DNA of 64,000 nt from Buxus sempervirens (taxonomy: Eukaryota > Streptophyta > Magnoliopsida > Buxales > Buxaceae), in NCBI GenBank assembly GCA_947561395.2, contig OX387184.1, forward strand, positions 27,766,766 to 27,830,765, written 5' to 3'. Of the stretch, positions 24,578-36,016 are shown in pieces. The number at the start of each line of letters is the position of its first letter. Position 1 is the first letter of the stretch. The position numbers were made by a program, and so were the translations under genes. The notes below the pieces were generated by a model. That model had not been told where the DNA came from. It did no database searches and saw only the letters and a program-made list of their open reading frames with translations.

Positions 24578-24945
24578 AGGCCAAATATCTTGTTGAGTCT
24601 TGACTTCATGAGATTCTAACCTAAGCACTAAGCGAAGGTTATCAACCAGATGCACTAAAGATTCAAAAAAGGATGTCAAAACCCAAGGGCCCCAAGGAGC
24701 AAGCAAGGGTTGCACGTCCAAGTATTCTCAAAAGTGCATTCACAGTTATAAGCAATGTTGTAGGGTTGTGATGCTGAGGATGCCAAATATCTTGCCGAAT
24801 CTTGACTTCGTAAGCGGGGGTTATCAACCATGTACACCAAAGATTCAAACAAGAATGTCAAAACCCAAGGCCCTAGAGGGCAAGCAAGGTTGCACATCCA
24901 AGTATTCTCAAAAGTGTAACCATGGTTATAAGATATGCTAACAAG
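24578..24945. repeat. Tandem duplication, about 190 bp, two copies
   Basis: The block GGATGCCAAATATCTTGCCG to CCAAGTATTCTCAAAAGTG occurs twice (about 24578-24740 and 24778-24920) with roughly 85% similarity by eye. It follows the A4 insertion point and may belong to the 3' LTR of the decayed gypsy element, which I could not delimit. Confidence 0.75.
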
Positions 24946-25255
24946 GCATTGGCAACATTGAAAAGAGATTGTGACAGCAACAAAAGATAGCATACATATG
25001 ATGACTTCAACTTGAACGTGTTTTCCACACCAGTAGTTGGGAGTCAAAATCTACAATAGCAATTTTCAAATTTGAAAGGAAATATCTCTGTGGGATTTTG
25101 TTGCCTTGATTGGTGCTGCAGGGAAAGACCATAGTGCTTCGAGATTGAGAAGGTTAATAGCCACTAGCGCCTATGGCTTCATCCATGATCACAAGCATGT
25201 CCAAATTAAAGTAAATTAACCCCTAACATATCTTGTGTTAGCGCGCATATTTTAT

Positions 25256-25890
25256 GAGAAGCTAGTCGGGACAAGATCCAGAATTGGCATGACAACACGA
25301 CATGTTCTCAGTCTATTTCCATCTTCAAAGCTAGTTGAGTCAATATCCAGAATCGGTATAACAACACGACATGTTCTCAGTCTGTTTCCATCTTCAAAGC
25401 TAGTTGGGTCAAGATCCAGAATCGGCATGGCATCACAGCATGTTCTCAGTCTGTTTCCATCTTCAAAGCTAGTCAGGTCAAGATCCAGAATCGGCATGCC
25501 ATCATGGGTCAAGATCCAAAATCGGCAAGACATCATGACATGTTCTCAGTCTGTTTCCATCTTCAAAGCTAGTCAGGTCAAGATCCAGAATCGGCATAAC
25601 ATCACAGGTCAAGATCTAGAATCGGCAAGACATCACGACATGTTCCCAGACTGTTTCTATCTTCAAAGCTAGTTGGGTCAAGATCCAGAATCGGCATGAC
25701 ATCACAACATGTTCTCAGTCTATTTCCATCTTCAAAGCTAGTTAGGTCAAGATCCATAATCGGCATGACATCACAACATGTTCAAAGCTAGTCGGGTCAA
25801 GATGCAGAATCGGCATGACATTACAACATGTTCTCAGTCTATTTCCATCTTCAAAGCTAATCGGGTCAAGATCCAAGGCATGACATCACG
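25256..25890. repeat. Tandem array of about nine 69-70-bp units
   Basis: Units start with AAGCTAGT near 25258, 25328, 25397, 25465, 25565, 25665, 25735, 25785 and 25854. Each contains GGGTCAAGATCCAGAATCGG and CATGTTCTCAGTCTGTTTCC. Two units are about 100 bp because of a 31-bp internal partial copy, and one is about 50 bp. Long open frames on both strands arise only because the unit is repeated. They are not genes. Confidence 0.93.
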
Positions 25891-26403
25891 ACAATTTTCT
25901 CAATTTATTTGGTTGCAATCCTCAAGAGCAAAGAATAAAAAGAGGCAAAGAACTCATAAAGGCTCCAAGTCTTGCTAATTGGTTGCACAAGTGTTTGGAG
26001 ATCTAGGACATACAGAGAGACGTGTTAGTGCTGGTGACGTAGGGAAGGTAGAAAGAAAAAGATCATATATCGTTTTGATAGACAAATTGGTCTACATATC
26101 ATTCTAGAAGACAAGAAAACTCAAGGACCCAAGTAAATTCTGAACTTCAATAATATATTTGATTTAAAAAAATGAACTCACTAAAAAGCCTTTATATAGG
26201 CATGACAAAAAAAAAGACCTAAAAATAGAAAAAACGAATTTTACCAAAAATATTAAAATTCGAGATAAACACAAATTCTTAAAATATAGATCAAAATAAG
26301 AGTTCTCCCAACTCAAAACGGATTTTCCTTACCCTTAAACGAAAGTACTCAATTATTTCCTAAAATAGCAAATTCGCTAATTTTAAAGTCAAAATGGGGG
26401 AAT

Positions 26404-28320
26404 TTGGCCAAAATCCATTGTAGTCATAGCGAAGCTGTGAGCTGTGATCTCCACGTCGTTTCCAAGCAGAATACAAAATTTCAACCAATTCCGACACTGC
26501 TTGGTAAAATAACCAAAATGCCCTCCATTCGCAAAACAGCTTCTAATGACCACAATGATCACAGATTTTGTTCTACATCAGCTGGAATTGCAGAGAGAGG
26601 TGCTCCTGTTGTGGCTTCTAGTGGAATGGTTTGTCCAAATTTTGTTTTATTGTTAGCCAGCATAGTTCCAGACCATACGGAAAAGTTTTACTTGTATTGT
26701 ATCTCTTTTTCCGTACCTATATTTTTTGTTCAATATTATGGGAATTTCACTTAAAGAGTAACTTCTCTTCGATTTTGATAGAAGGGGGATGCCAGAAATT
26801 TGGGAGATTTAAAGCCTAGAATAACTGAAGAATCTAGTGATAGGTTAACGAATTGGAAGCTTACTGAGATCAGTGAAGCTGCCCAGTGCATGTCATTGAG
26901 ACTCTATGACAAATTGAGAACAACCAAGGTAATGCTTTCACTTTATGGCATTTTTCATTAGTGGCAATTTCATCTCAGTTTAAATTGATTTCCATGTCGG
27001 ACACCTTTATAATTATTTGACTGCACCTATAGATGAGATGCTTGTATATTATTCCTGCTAACTAATATAGAATGCTTTGTGGTAAATGAGACGAATGCAT
27101 GAGCATTTCAGCAAAAATATGGATACTTTAAATACCGTTTTGAGGGTGATGTATCTCCTTACAGCTAATCTGAATTTTCTGGTTCTGGAAGATTGCAAAA
27201 CTATCATGGCAGCTGGTTTGATTATTTTTCAATGTTGTTTTTTTTGTAAACTTAATAGAACCATTAAGAATTGATTGAGATGGATAACCTATTTGAGTCT
27301 AATTAGTGTATGAACATATGGTTCATTTTACCGCTTTGTCGTGTGATTGAGTTTTGCTAATCAAGTCCTTCAGTTATGATGCTGTGGAGATTTAATGAAT
27401 GAACAAACTATAAATGCTGTATCCGAACTGATTGGGGTAGCAATTTTGAGAGCTTGTGGTTCCAACCCAATCAATGAAAAAGCATTACTTGCTATCTGAT
27501 TCAAATACTTTTTCACGAACTCCAAAAGGGTCTTTCAGCCTTCCCCTAACACTTCGCAGGATCTTGAACCATTTCACAGGTGTTTCTTTGGTCTCCATTC
27601 TGGGTGTAAATTATGATCCTTGAAAAGATTAGCAAATGTTTTATGCCAGCATCCTCTTCCTTTACCCCCACCTTGGAACCAGCAATGCTCAAAAGATATA
27701 GTAATATAAAACAACATTGACAGAATTGTGATAAGGTTTGAGATGGTACTCATTGAAGAATCTAAGGGCAAGAAAGGAAGTCCAAATGAACCTGGATGGA
27801 AGTAGTCAGAAAGGATATATAGTATATCAATTATTTGTTGAATCCAGTACTTATGGAAAACAAAGGATATAAGTAATGAACTTAAAGATATAATTTTTTT
27901 TTATTTCTTACATTTTTGTTTTTGATCATATATTGAAGCAGTATAAATTTTCATGCTAAAATGAAAATGCATCAGCTGATGAAGATGCAAACAAATAATT
28001 GATATGCCACCTCCTCTTGAGAATGCATCAGCAATCAGCATGACAACAACTTCCAATCCCTACAATTTGTTCTGTTATATTGGAAATTGGAAGCTGTCTT
28101 GGCTTTGAAATTGTTCTTAGAAGTTATATTGGCCTTGGACATCTATGGACATTTTGATTTAGTTCTTAAGAAACGCTGCGAAGCTTCAGCTGATGAAGAT
28201 GCAAACAATCTTGCCGTCTCTGAACCGATGCTCAACACAGACAAACTCCTAAACAAATGTAATTTCCTTCTCCACTTGTTTATGACTTCAGTGAAATTCA
28301 CGCAGGTTTGTTTTTTCACA
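26404..28320 (+). pseudogene. Unrecognised exon-like stretches, possibly a gene relic
   Basis: I do not recognise this. Three protein-like patches lie on the plus strand. One is 26404-26628, ending SAGIAERGAPVVASSGM before a GT. The second is about 26787-26930, containing PRITEESSDRLTNWKLTEIS and ending ACCAAG before GTAATG, a good splice donor. The third is about 28170-28305, containing EASADEDANNLAVSEPML and ending CACGCAG before GTTTG. Codon-like composition and donor sites fit exons of one gene, but acceptors are weak and the parts may be shuffled. A direct repeat of CAGCTGATGAAGATGCAAAC occurs near 27973 and 28187. The stretch between is AT-rich with no feature I can name. Confidence 0.3.
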
Positions 28321-28337
28321 ATTTTGTAGGTGGAAAA

Positions 28338-28417
28338 AAAATGGAAGATAGCTTCCTTAAATCACGCCAAGTTGTGATTATTTAAAAATGGAAGATAGCT
28401 TCCTTAAATCACGCCAA
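28338..28417. repeat. Short direct repeat upstream of the prolamin-like gene
   Basis: A 32-bp segment containing GGAAGATAGCTTCCTTAAAT occurs twice (about 28339-28370 and 28386-28417). GAAGATAGCTTC inside it is a near-palindrome. TGATTATTTAAAAATAAAA is repeated at 28501-28550. Confidence 0.75.
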
Positions 28418-28710
28418 CTTAATAGTAAATCCGTGAACTTATTTGAAAATAAAATGTAGTTGTGATTCAGGCTAACCTCTAAATGATCTTAAGAAAGTTG
28501 TGATTATTTAAAAATAAAACGTATTTATGATTATTTAAAAATAAAATGTAATTGTGATAAAGGATGTGCACTAAATAAAGGTTTGTCAAGGAGATATATA
28601 TCGTGGATCTGTTCGTCTTCAAACTCAACTCTAACTCTTTAAGAAAGTTGTTATAACATGCTAAAATAATGTGATTTATCATTTTTTTTAATATGGTAAG
28701 ATTTGTAATT

Positions 28711-28753
28711 CAAATACCCTATTAGGATCTCTCTACAAATACCCTATTAGGAT
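28711..28753. repeat. Direct repeat in the proximal promoter
   Basis: CAAATACCCTATTAGGAT occurs at 28711-28728 and 28736-28753. A second repeated motif, CGATAAACCAAA, occurs near 28782 and 28828. They lie 70-200 bp upstream of the TATA box of the prolamin-like gene and could be regulatory or simply short duplications. Confidence 0.6.
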
Positions 28754-28908
28754 AGTAACGGTTCAGTTAAAACCGATAAACCAAACCACCGAATCTATTA
28801 GGGTCAATTTTGGGTTACCCTTAAAATCGATAAACCAAATTTGAGAAAGTTAAAGAGTCATAGTTATCAAGATATCTATTCGTATCAATCTTGCTAGTAA
28901 TCTTAACT

Positions 28909-28919
28909 CTATAAATACC
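28909..28919 (+). promoter_or_regulatory. TATA box of the prolamin-like gene
   Basis: CTATAAATACC lies 80-90 bp upstream of the ATG at 28998. A transcript start near 28940 would give a leader of about 55 nt. Confidence 0.7.
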
Positions 28920-28997
28920 CATACCCATTAAATCTAAAGAACAGTGAAGAGAAAGTCAGTGAAGAGAAAGAGGGCTGTGAGTCACATCTTCGTGATC

Positions 28998-29546
28998 ATG
29001 GCCAAGTTAAGTCAATTAGTCTTGATAGTTGTGTTAGCCTTCAGTTTGACACCCAGTATAGCCCATGCTGCCGCTCCACCACCACCATCCCCCAGAGACC
29101 CATGGTGGTTTTTACCACCTTTTCTCAGGGCATCACCACCCAGAGCATCGGCACCACCGCCGCCACCACCACAAGACCCATGGTGGTGGTTGCCACCTTT
29201 CCTCAGGCCGCCAGTAGCACCAGCTGCAAAAGAACATAAACTACCCAGCACACCACCCCGTGGATCTCCTGGACATGGTGGTCATGGAGCACCACCGATC
29301 AGAATTCCATGGGCTAGCGAGCAGTGTCGGAGGACCATCTCGAGCGTCGAAAACTGCGTTTCGGAGATCATCAACTCCTTCCAGAGGGGAAGAATCGGTA
29401 TTGGCCCTGCATGTTGCAAAGCCATTCATGAAGTTAGTGATGAATGCTTGGACAAGATGATTTACAACTTCAACAACCCCTTCTTTGGTTCACTGATCAA
29501 AGAATACTGTGCTCACCATGGTAGAAGGGCTGAGATTAAAAACTAG
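28998..29546 (+). CDS. Secreted prolamin-like (ECA1-type) cysteine-rich protein
   Basis: This intronless gene encodes 182 residues. I start at the first ATG after the TATA box; the frame is open further upstream but has no ATG there. Residues 1-24 form a signal peptide (LVLIVVLAFSL, likely cut after IAHA). Residues 27-77 are proline-rich with a duplicated DPWW[FW]LPPFLR motif. Residues 78-104 form a Gly/His/Pro-rich linker. Residues 108-175 match the prolamin-like domain of the ECA1 gametogenesis-related family. It has six cysteines in the pattern C-X9-C-X18-CC-X9-C-X20-C, which should form three disulfides. Family members are small secreted proteins, many expressed in egg cells, synergids or other reproductive tissue; EC1 proteins act in gamete activation. 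The exact role here is unknown. The reading frame is intact in a TE-rich setting, so it is probably a live gene. Confidence 0.92.
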   Translation: MAKLSQLVLIVVLAFSLTPSIAHAAAPPPPSPRDPWWFLPPFLRASPPRASAPPPPPPQDPWWWLPPFLRPPVAPAAKEHKLPSTPPRGSPGHGGHGAPPIRIPWASEQCRRTISSVENCVSEIINSFQRGRIGIGPACCKAIHEVSDECLDKMIYNFNNPFFGSLIKEYCAHHGRRAEIKN

Positions 29547-29747
29547 TTTTAGGAGTCACTTCATGTCTTAATTATATGAACTGCATGGGGAGTTATTTTT
29601 GTTAAGTGGGTAGGAAGTTGTTTCATTTTTCTTCTATTAGAGATTCAGAGTGGAAGTCATAGGATATGAGTAGATGAGATTCTATTCTTCTGCAGAGTAG
29701 TTAGTCGTTTTACGTTTTTATCAGTTCTTTTGACTACTTTTATCAGA

Positions 29748-29788
29748 AATAAAGAACCTTCTGTTATCTTCTTTATATCAGAAATAAA
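29748..29788 (+). terminator. Candidate polyadenylation signals of the prolamin-like gene
   Basis: AATAAA occurs at 29748-29753 and 29783-29788, about 200 bp after the stop codon, in a T-rich 3' region. Confidence 0.5.
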
Positions 29789-29789
29789 T

Positions 29790-32700
29790 TAAGAACCTTC
29801 TATTTTTCATGGATGCATCCTTTACACTCTTTCATGGAATATCCCTTATTGGGGACGTGTATGAGGCTTATCAGCGTTTCTTTCCCGGATTCCAAATCTG
29901 TACAGGCGATGTTGAATCCTTTTTGGTTATAATTTGTATGGGTTTTGATCAACTGCAGGGCTCATCGCATGCAAAAGTAATGTAGAAAGGGATAAAATTG
30001 TCTGCTATTTCTCCCTGAATTGTTGCCTGATGCTGAAGTGGGATGCTTCCTCTATGTGGAGTGAAGTGCTGCACATGATTAATCCAATTGAGGGAGGGAA
30101 AAATACCAGATAATTCCATTCATAGAAATAAATATATTAATCAATTCTACATCCACATTTTTCAAAAAAGGTACACCCTACCCCATTGGTCGGGTTGGTA
30201 GTGGGGTGGACTCAGGTTGGTGTATAAAATGCTAAAAAAATGCTTTTTAAAAATATAAAATATACATTAATAATTTATTTATTAAAAGAATATGTATTTT
30301 TTATATATATTATATGTATAAAATAATATTCAAAATACATTAAAAATAATATTTTAATATATGAAGGTCAGGGTTAGTTGGACTAAACCCTAACCTGATT
30401 TTAGGGATACAAACCTAGCGGGATAACCTCCGGTGGGCCAGACTGACCATTGATGGGTTAACCCGCCCCTATTCGCATCCCTGCCATTGACGGAGTGACG
30501 GACTAACCATTGAGGCGTCCAAGTGTTGACCTCCGGCGGAGCACATTAGATTGACTGGATGCATGAAATGGATCCCAAATCAAACAGTTGGCAGCAAATA
30601 GAATAAAATAGTTCGAATCAGACCGTATTTATATACAATTTTAACAGTTCAAAGAAAAGGCATTTTGCTCGGTGTAAGCTGATACTAAAATGCAAAGAAT
30701 TATATATTTCTATTCTGTTTGATGTTGGAAATTTCTTTAAATTTAAGCATTCTGTGGATAATTGAATGGAAACCCGCTGATATAGTATGGTGTAGGAACT
30801 TGACGGAGGTAATGGTTCAAGAATAAACGATGGTTTCGTTTGGTAAAAATAATATTCAATTATAATTATTTTTAAAAATAATATATAATATTATTGTAAA
30901 GTTTGGTAAAAATTCGTTTCACTTTGCATTTTCCGTTAAAATTTACAACCCACGGTAACAGCAAACAGAGACATGAACACATGATTTACTATCAAGAACA
31001 TGAACACATGATTTACTATCAAGAACAGAGGAAATTTGTCTGATGCCATAACAAGAACAACGGAATCTGAATGGTCTATCCTTAGGCTTTTCGTCCTTGG
31101 AGATATTATCCAAGCAACAATAAAGGAAAGCAGGAGATTCTTGGGGAAAGAAAATCTCATTTTTTTGTAATCAAAAGGGTGGATATACCTTGAACATTTC
31201 TTGATCTATTCTTGTTTCTGCCGCCGTTGGGTTGAGACGGAGGACGAAACACAAAAGTAAGCCAGCCGCGGAATAAAGAACACTGCGAAGATGGCAGCTG
31301 TGGCGGTGCAGTCTTGGACGTGTTTGTCTTTGTTGAAATATCATAAGAGAGGAAATTTAAACAATGAAATTTGATAATATCTTAATTTGGTTTACGCATA
31401 TAATTATTTACTAATAGTTAAACAAATATTAACTGAAAATGCATAGTTTTGTCAATTTGTTTTTTTTTTTTTTTGGCTCTCTCGGGCAAAGGAGTTTAAG
31501 CTGGTAAGTATTATGTTACTATTTTGTTTGATGTTGGAATTTTCTTTAAATTTGAGCATTTTGGAGGTAATGGTTCAGTAACGAATGACAGTTTCGTTTG
31601 GGAACAAAAACAAAAAAAGAAGCCAATTACAAAATCGGTTGTTTTCGGACTTGGAATTATATATAATTTCTATTGGGGTGTCGTGCTAACTGGAGGATAG
31701 ATTTTCACTGTGGCTCTGACTGCTGTTGTTTTGGTAAGTTAAACAAATATGTGCTCCATCAAAACATCAAACTCCTGGCAATTCTGTAATTGGTAAAAAG
31801 AAGCATGGGCATTGGCCGTCGTCAGACATTGCACAACCTTTCTCGCACTTTTAGAGCGCGGAAATTTGTATATGTGTTTAAAATTCCCAAGATTTATATT
31901 CTATTAGTGGTAATTTAACAACTAGTATATGGAACATGTATGCATATTGAGTGTGTTATAGATGCCCATAAAGGTTATAATTAGGGTTACTTTGAATAAA
32001 TCAAATCAGGTTTGACTATATGTATGATTAGTATTTCTTTATATAAGTAAAATTTTAATATCTTAATTCATTCAATAAATAGATAATTATTACTTAAGAT
32101 GCTTAGTTTGCTAATTTCTCTATTGCTCTACAGAATTCAAAAATAATAAAATAAATTATTACCTTTCAATTAGTGAACATTTAGTTTGCTCCAACATCTC
32201 AACCAAGTACTGTTTAAAAGGCAAACCAAAATGAAACAAAATTAAACAAGATTAGATTGAGAAATAGTGGATATAACTTATATGAAATTTTATTTACTTA
32301 TTGATGATAAAATACTTAACTATTCCATTAAGGAAATGTATATTATAGAGGTATAGATATTGACATCTATAGAATGGTGATAGCGAATGTTGTTGGGGTA
32401 GCAATTATCTTAAGCAATATATTTATAAGTTTGAATCATGTATATTATTTGTTAAGATCATTCATAATTTGTTAGAATCATTCAAATATAAAATGTATGA
32501 TAAACTACTCATAACAATTTCACCATGCTCTAAAATGAGAAAATAATATTTAACTATTTACAATAACAATCGCATTGTACAACTATGTACATGAAGCCAC
32601 ATCTTTTCAAAGTAATTATTAAAGTTTATTTTATTTAATTATTATCTTTTATTTAATAATTACAAGAACATATTTAACGTAATTAAGAAAGAATAGAAAT

Positions 32701-35290
32701 CCAATGAAATATACATTAAATATAATTAAATTAATCGTATAAGAAATTTTAGAACGAAAATGACTTCACTAAAATGTATTAAATGTAGTAATTGTTTTAC
32801 ATTATTAAGATACATTAAAGCTCTTTTTTTCATGCACTATATTTTATGACCTTAAGTATCATGTTAAATATATTAATAATTAGTATAATGATATTTTATT
32901 AATTAAAGAAATTATTTTCATAATTATTATAATAATTATATAAAATATTAATATAATACTTATATATTAATTTTTATAATAATTAATATATTTAATAAAT
33001 TAAAATAAGTTTTTAATAATAATTACATATTATGTGATTAATTTTATTATTGTGTTATGATCCTTTGCACTTTGAAATGATGTTGATGGCCTAGTATATC
33101 CAATCAATAGACTCATCGTCTTGGAAAGTGAGACACATCTGTTTCCATCCTAAGAACAAGAGATAATAGAAAAAATAGTATGTTAAAAGTCTACAATCTT
33201 AAGGGTGGCTGGACAAAAAAAAAGGAAAATGTTTGTTGGAGATTAAACAATCTAGAAAAGAATATTTTAGGTATGTGAAATAAATTAAAAACACTTTAGA
33301 TAGTTTGTGCTTTTAATGGTATTATAAATAAATTTTGGAAAATTTATACTTATACCCCCTGAAATTTGGGAAAGATGCGCTTACACCGCCGATATTTGAA
33401 AAAGTACACTAACACCCTTGACATTAGAAGAGATATGCACGTGGCACCCTCGTCGCTAACTAGAACCTCAACATTGTTAAAATAAATCTAAAATGACAAA
33501 AATAACCTCAATTAGCCCCAAAGTTGTCTCAAGGGAGTTTTGCTATGACATTGAATGTGTCTAATCCTTAAGAAATTATCAGGAAGAATAATTGGGAACG
33601 TGGAATGGTTAATGAAGCTTTATAATCTCCTTAAGAAAAAAAAAGAAAAAGTAAAAGGGCTTTAGATGTAGTAGAAGGGTAAAAATATCTTAAAACAAAT
33701 ATATTTTTTATTGAGGCTATCTTGGACCAAATTTTAACGGTGTTAAAATTTAATTAATTAATGTAGGGAGTGATTACAAAAAAAAAAAGTCCATAATTTT
33801 TCTTTTTTTCTTGTTGTGACGGTGATAATATGAAAAAAATTGGAGAAATAGATCTTTAGTGATGCTTTTTTTTTTTATAAATAAACTTGATCCAGTCACT
33901 AAATTCTTGGTAATTGAGAACTAGTGATACTTTATAAACATAATTGAGAATGAGTATCATTTTACTGTTCACATAATACTTCTTCCAAAAATGCCCTCAA
34001 AACACTGTGAGCTTATGCTCCAGACCACCTTGTCCTGTCCTAGGTTGGTGAGCAATGTTACTCTCTGTTTTGATTAGTAGGGGTGGCAATGAGTTGGATC
34101 GGGTTGGATTGAACGTAATGAGTTTAATTGGTACTAACCCCACTGAAATCTTCTTGAATTTTTAATGGGTTGGAGACGATCAATGCGAACCCCACCTATT
34201 AATGAACCTAATCAAACTTAAATCTGTTTCAACTCCTTTATCCTATTTTAGATCAAATTAGTTTTGGGTTTGATTTTGTGTGTCTGTGTGGACTATTTGG
34301 GTTGGGCTACGTTAATCTCTATAATGTGTTTGGGCAAAGGTAAATTCTAGTCTATTTAGCATAGACTACATGGTAAATCTTTGAACTAAAATGGAAGATA
34401 GAATTATTTAGATTAAAAGGATAGTGAGCAAATTAAAAATGTTGAAAGGGCAATTTATATATATACTACTATTGAAAGCATGAACTACCTATTAAAATAT
34501 CCTTTCATATAATTTTATTTTCAAAATTATTTTATTATTATTGCCATATAGATAAAATAAAATCAAACTTTATTATTGTAATAAAATTGGGATGTTTGCT
34601 TAGCCTTTAATAATTATCTTCATATATATATATCCCTGAAGTGTTTTTGAATTTTACCCAAAAAAAAATATCATACAATAATTTCTAAAACAAGGAAAAT
34701 GAATTTTAAATTCTAATGATTGGCCATGAAAACTTCTTTTAAAATAACCATGTTCTTGAACTCTTATTTTCAATGGAAGAAAGCTACCTTTTTCTAAGCA
34801 GCTTCATCCTTTGTCTTTTTTTTTCAGTAGGTTCTTCTTTTATATTTTTTCTTTGAGCATAATCATATTTTCTATTCTTTCTTCCTTAATCTTTGAATCG
34901 AGCATTTTCTTTATTTTTTGCATTATTTTTTTTCCTTTTAAAAATTGAACTGAGAGTACGCTTTTCAAATTTATTAAGGAATATGTGAAACATTAGATTT
35001 TATTCAATTTCAACGAGTTCGACAAAGAAAAATTATTTCTCGTTTGATTTTTCAGATTTAATACGTTATTTAAAATATCTATTTTATTGAATTTTAGTGA
35101 AAAAGATAACTTTTCATTGAAACAAATACCTGAATTTATATTGGTGTTAGTATATTGTATTTTTTTGTAATTTCAATTAGGTGAATTTTTTATTTGAGTT
35201 TTGTAGTATATATATGAGAAATTATACAACTATTTATGTAATTTACAATTTAAATTGTACATAATTTTTACTCTTTTTCCCAAAAAAAAA
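29790..35290. other. AT-rich intergenic DNA without a recognisable gene
   Basis: There is no supported coding sequence in these 5.5 kb. A 28-bp tandem duplication (ACATGAACACATGATTTACT) lies near 30970-31025. A stretch resembling common non-autonomous plant repeats (CCCCTGAAATTTGGGAAAGA) is near 33356. A hAT-like start TAGGGGTGGCAATG at 34078 has no visible partner. A/T homopolymers are frequent. The small open frames (for example 30936-31160 minus) have no domain or context. Confidence 0.6.
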
Positions 35291-35296
35291 GAGGGC

Positions 35297-35764
35297 TATG
35301 ACATCTTGATCCCACATCGGAAACGAATGAATGCCCAGTAACATATAAGAGTCAGGGAGAACACTCTAACTAACAAGGTGCCTTTTGGGACAAAACGGTG
35401 TGGACTTAGGCCCAAAGCGAATGATACATTGCTAGGCTGGGTTGTTACAAATGGTATTAGAGCTAGATCTGAATCCAGTTGTCCGTGGCTGGTGTGGGTT
35501 CTAGCATAGCCCATGAGAGGTGGTTGGACCAACGAGGACGGGTCCTTGAAGGCTGACAGTCTTATAGGTGGCCACTGCACGATCACATGTAGCCCTAAAG
35601 GGGTAGAAATTGTGACATCCTGATCCCATATAAAAAACGGATGAATACCTGGTAAGGTATAAGAGTCAGGGAGAACACTCTAACTAGCGAGGTGCCTTTT
35701 GAGGACAAAACCTTGAAGGTTAGGGCCTAAAGCGGATAATACCTCGCTGGGTTGGATCGTTACA
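35297..35764 (+). mobile_element. TRIM retrotransposon, complete (468 bp)
   Basis: Two similar LTRs of 153 and 154 bp (35297-35449, 35611-35764) flank a 161-bp internal region. The second LTR starts TGTGACATCC and ends GATCGTTACA; the first starts TATGACATC after one change. A 5-bp duplication AGGGC lies on both sides (35292-35296 and 35765-35769). Two bases after LTR1 is TGGTATTAGAGC (35452-35463), an initiator-tRNA-Met primer site with one mismatch. AAAGGGGTAG (35597-35606) before LTR2 is the polypurine tract. It codes for nothing, as expected of a TRIM. The LTRs differ at roughly a fifth of positions by eye, so it is old. It is not Cassandra, as no 5S-like box is seen. Confidence 0.93.
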
Positions 35765-35769
35765 AGGGC

Positions 35770-36016
35770 CCTATAAGAGAATCACTTAAAGTCCATGAAA
35801 AAAATATCAGCCTTACTATTACCTTGCAAGTTTGATTATAGAATACTTGGGCAATAACTAGGAAAGTTTTGTAGCGAATGAACTGGTGGATTACCAAAGC
35901 CACTAACAAAGCATCTGTAGCCCTCTAGCAAAAGCGTGATTTTCATTTAAGTTCAAACTTGTGCATTCAACGTGGTATCTTGCATGATCATATAACCCAC
36001 TTACGCTCAGCGTATA
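35770..36016. other. Short host segment, no gene
   Basis: I see no gene. Just left of the next LTR is AACCCACTTACGCTCA. A near copy, AACCCGCTTACGCTCA, lies just right of it at 38353. This means a 22-bp tandem repeat was already present at the insertion site. Confidence 0.5.

Noticed and set aside
25235-25672. Open frames of 94-145 codons on both strands
   Set aside because: They are produced by the tandem repeat, with no domain and the same peptide repeated.
28944-28997. Upstream extension of the prolamin-like frame
   Set aside because: It has no ATG. The signal peptide begins at the ATG at 28998, and extending would place a basic stretch in front of it.
34078-34320. hAT-type element starting TAGGGGTGGCAATG
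   Set aside because: No matching right end or 8-bp duplication was found nearby.
35297-35764. Cassandra-type TRIM with a 5S RNA promoter
   Set aside because: No 5S internal control boxes are visible in the LTRs.
35292-35769. Link between the TRIM and the C solo LTR because both have AGGGC duplications
   Set aside because: They are 20 kb apart, have different ends and families, and a shared 5-bp word is easily a coincidence.
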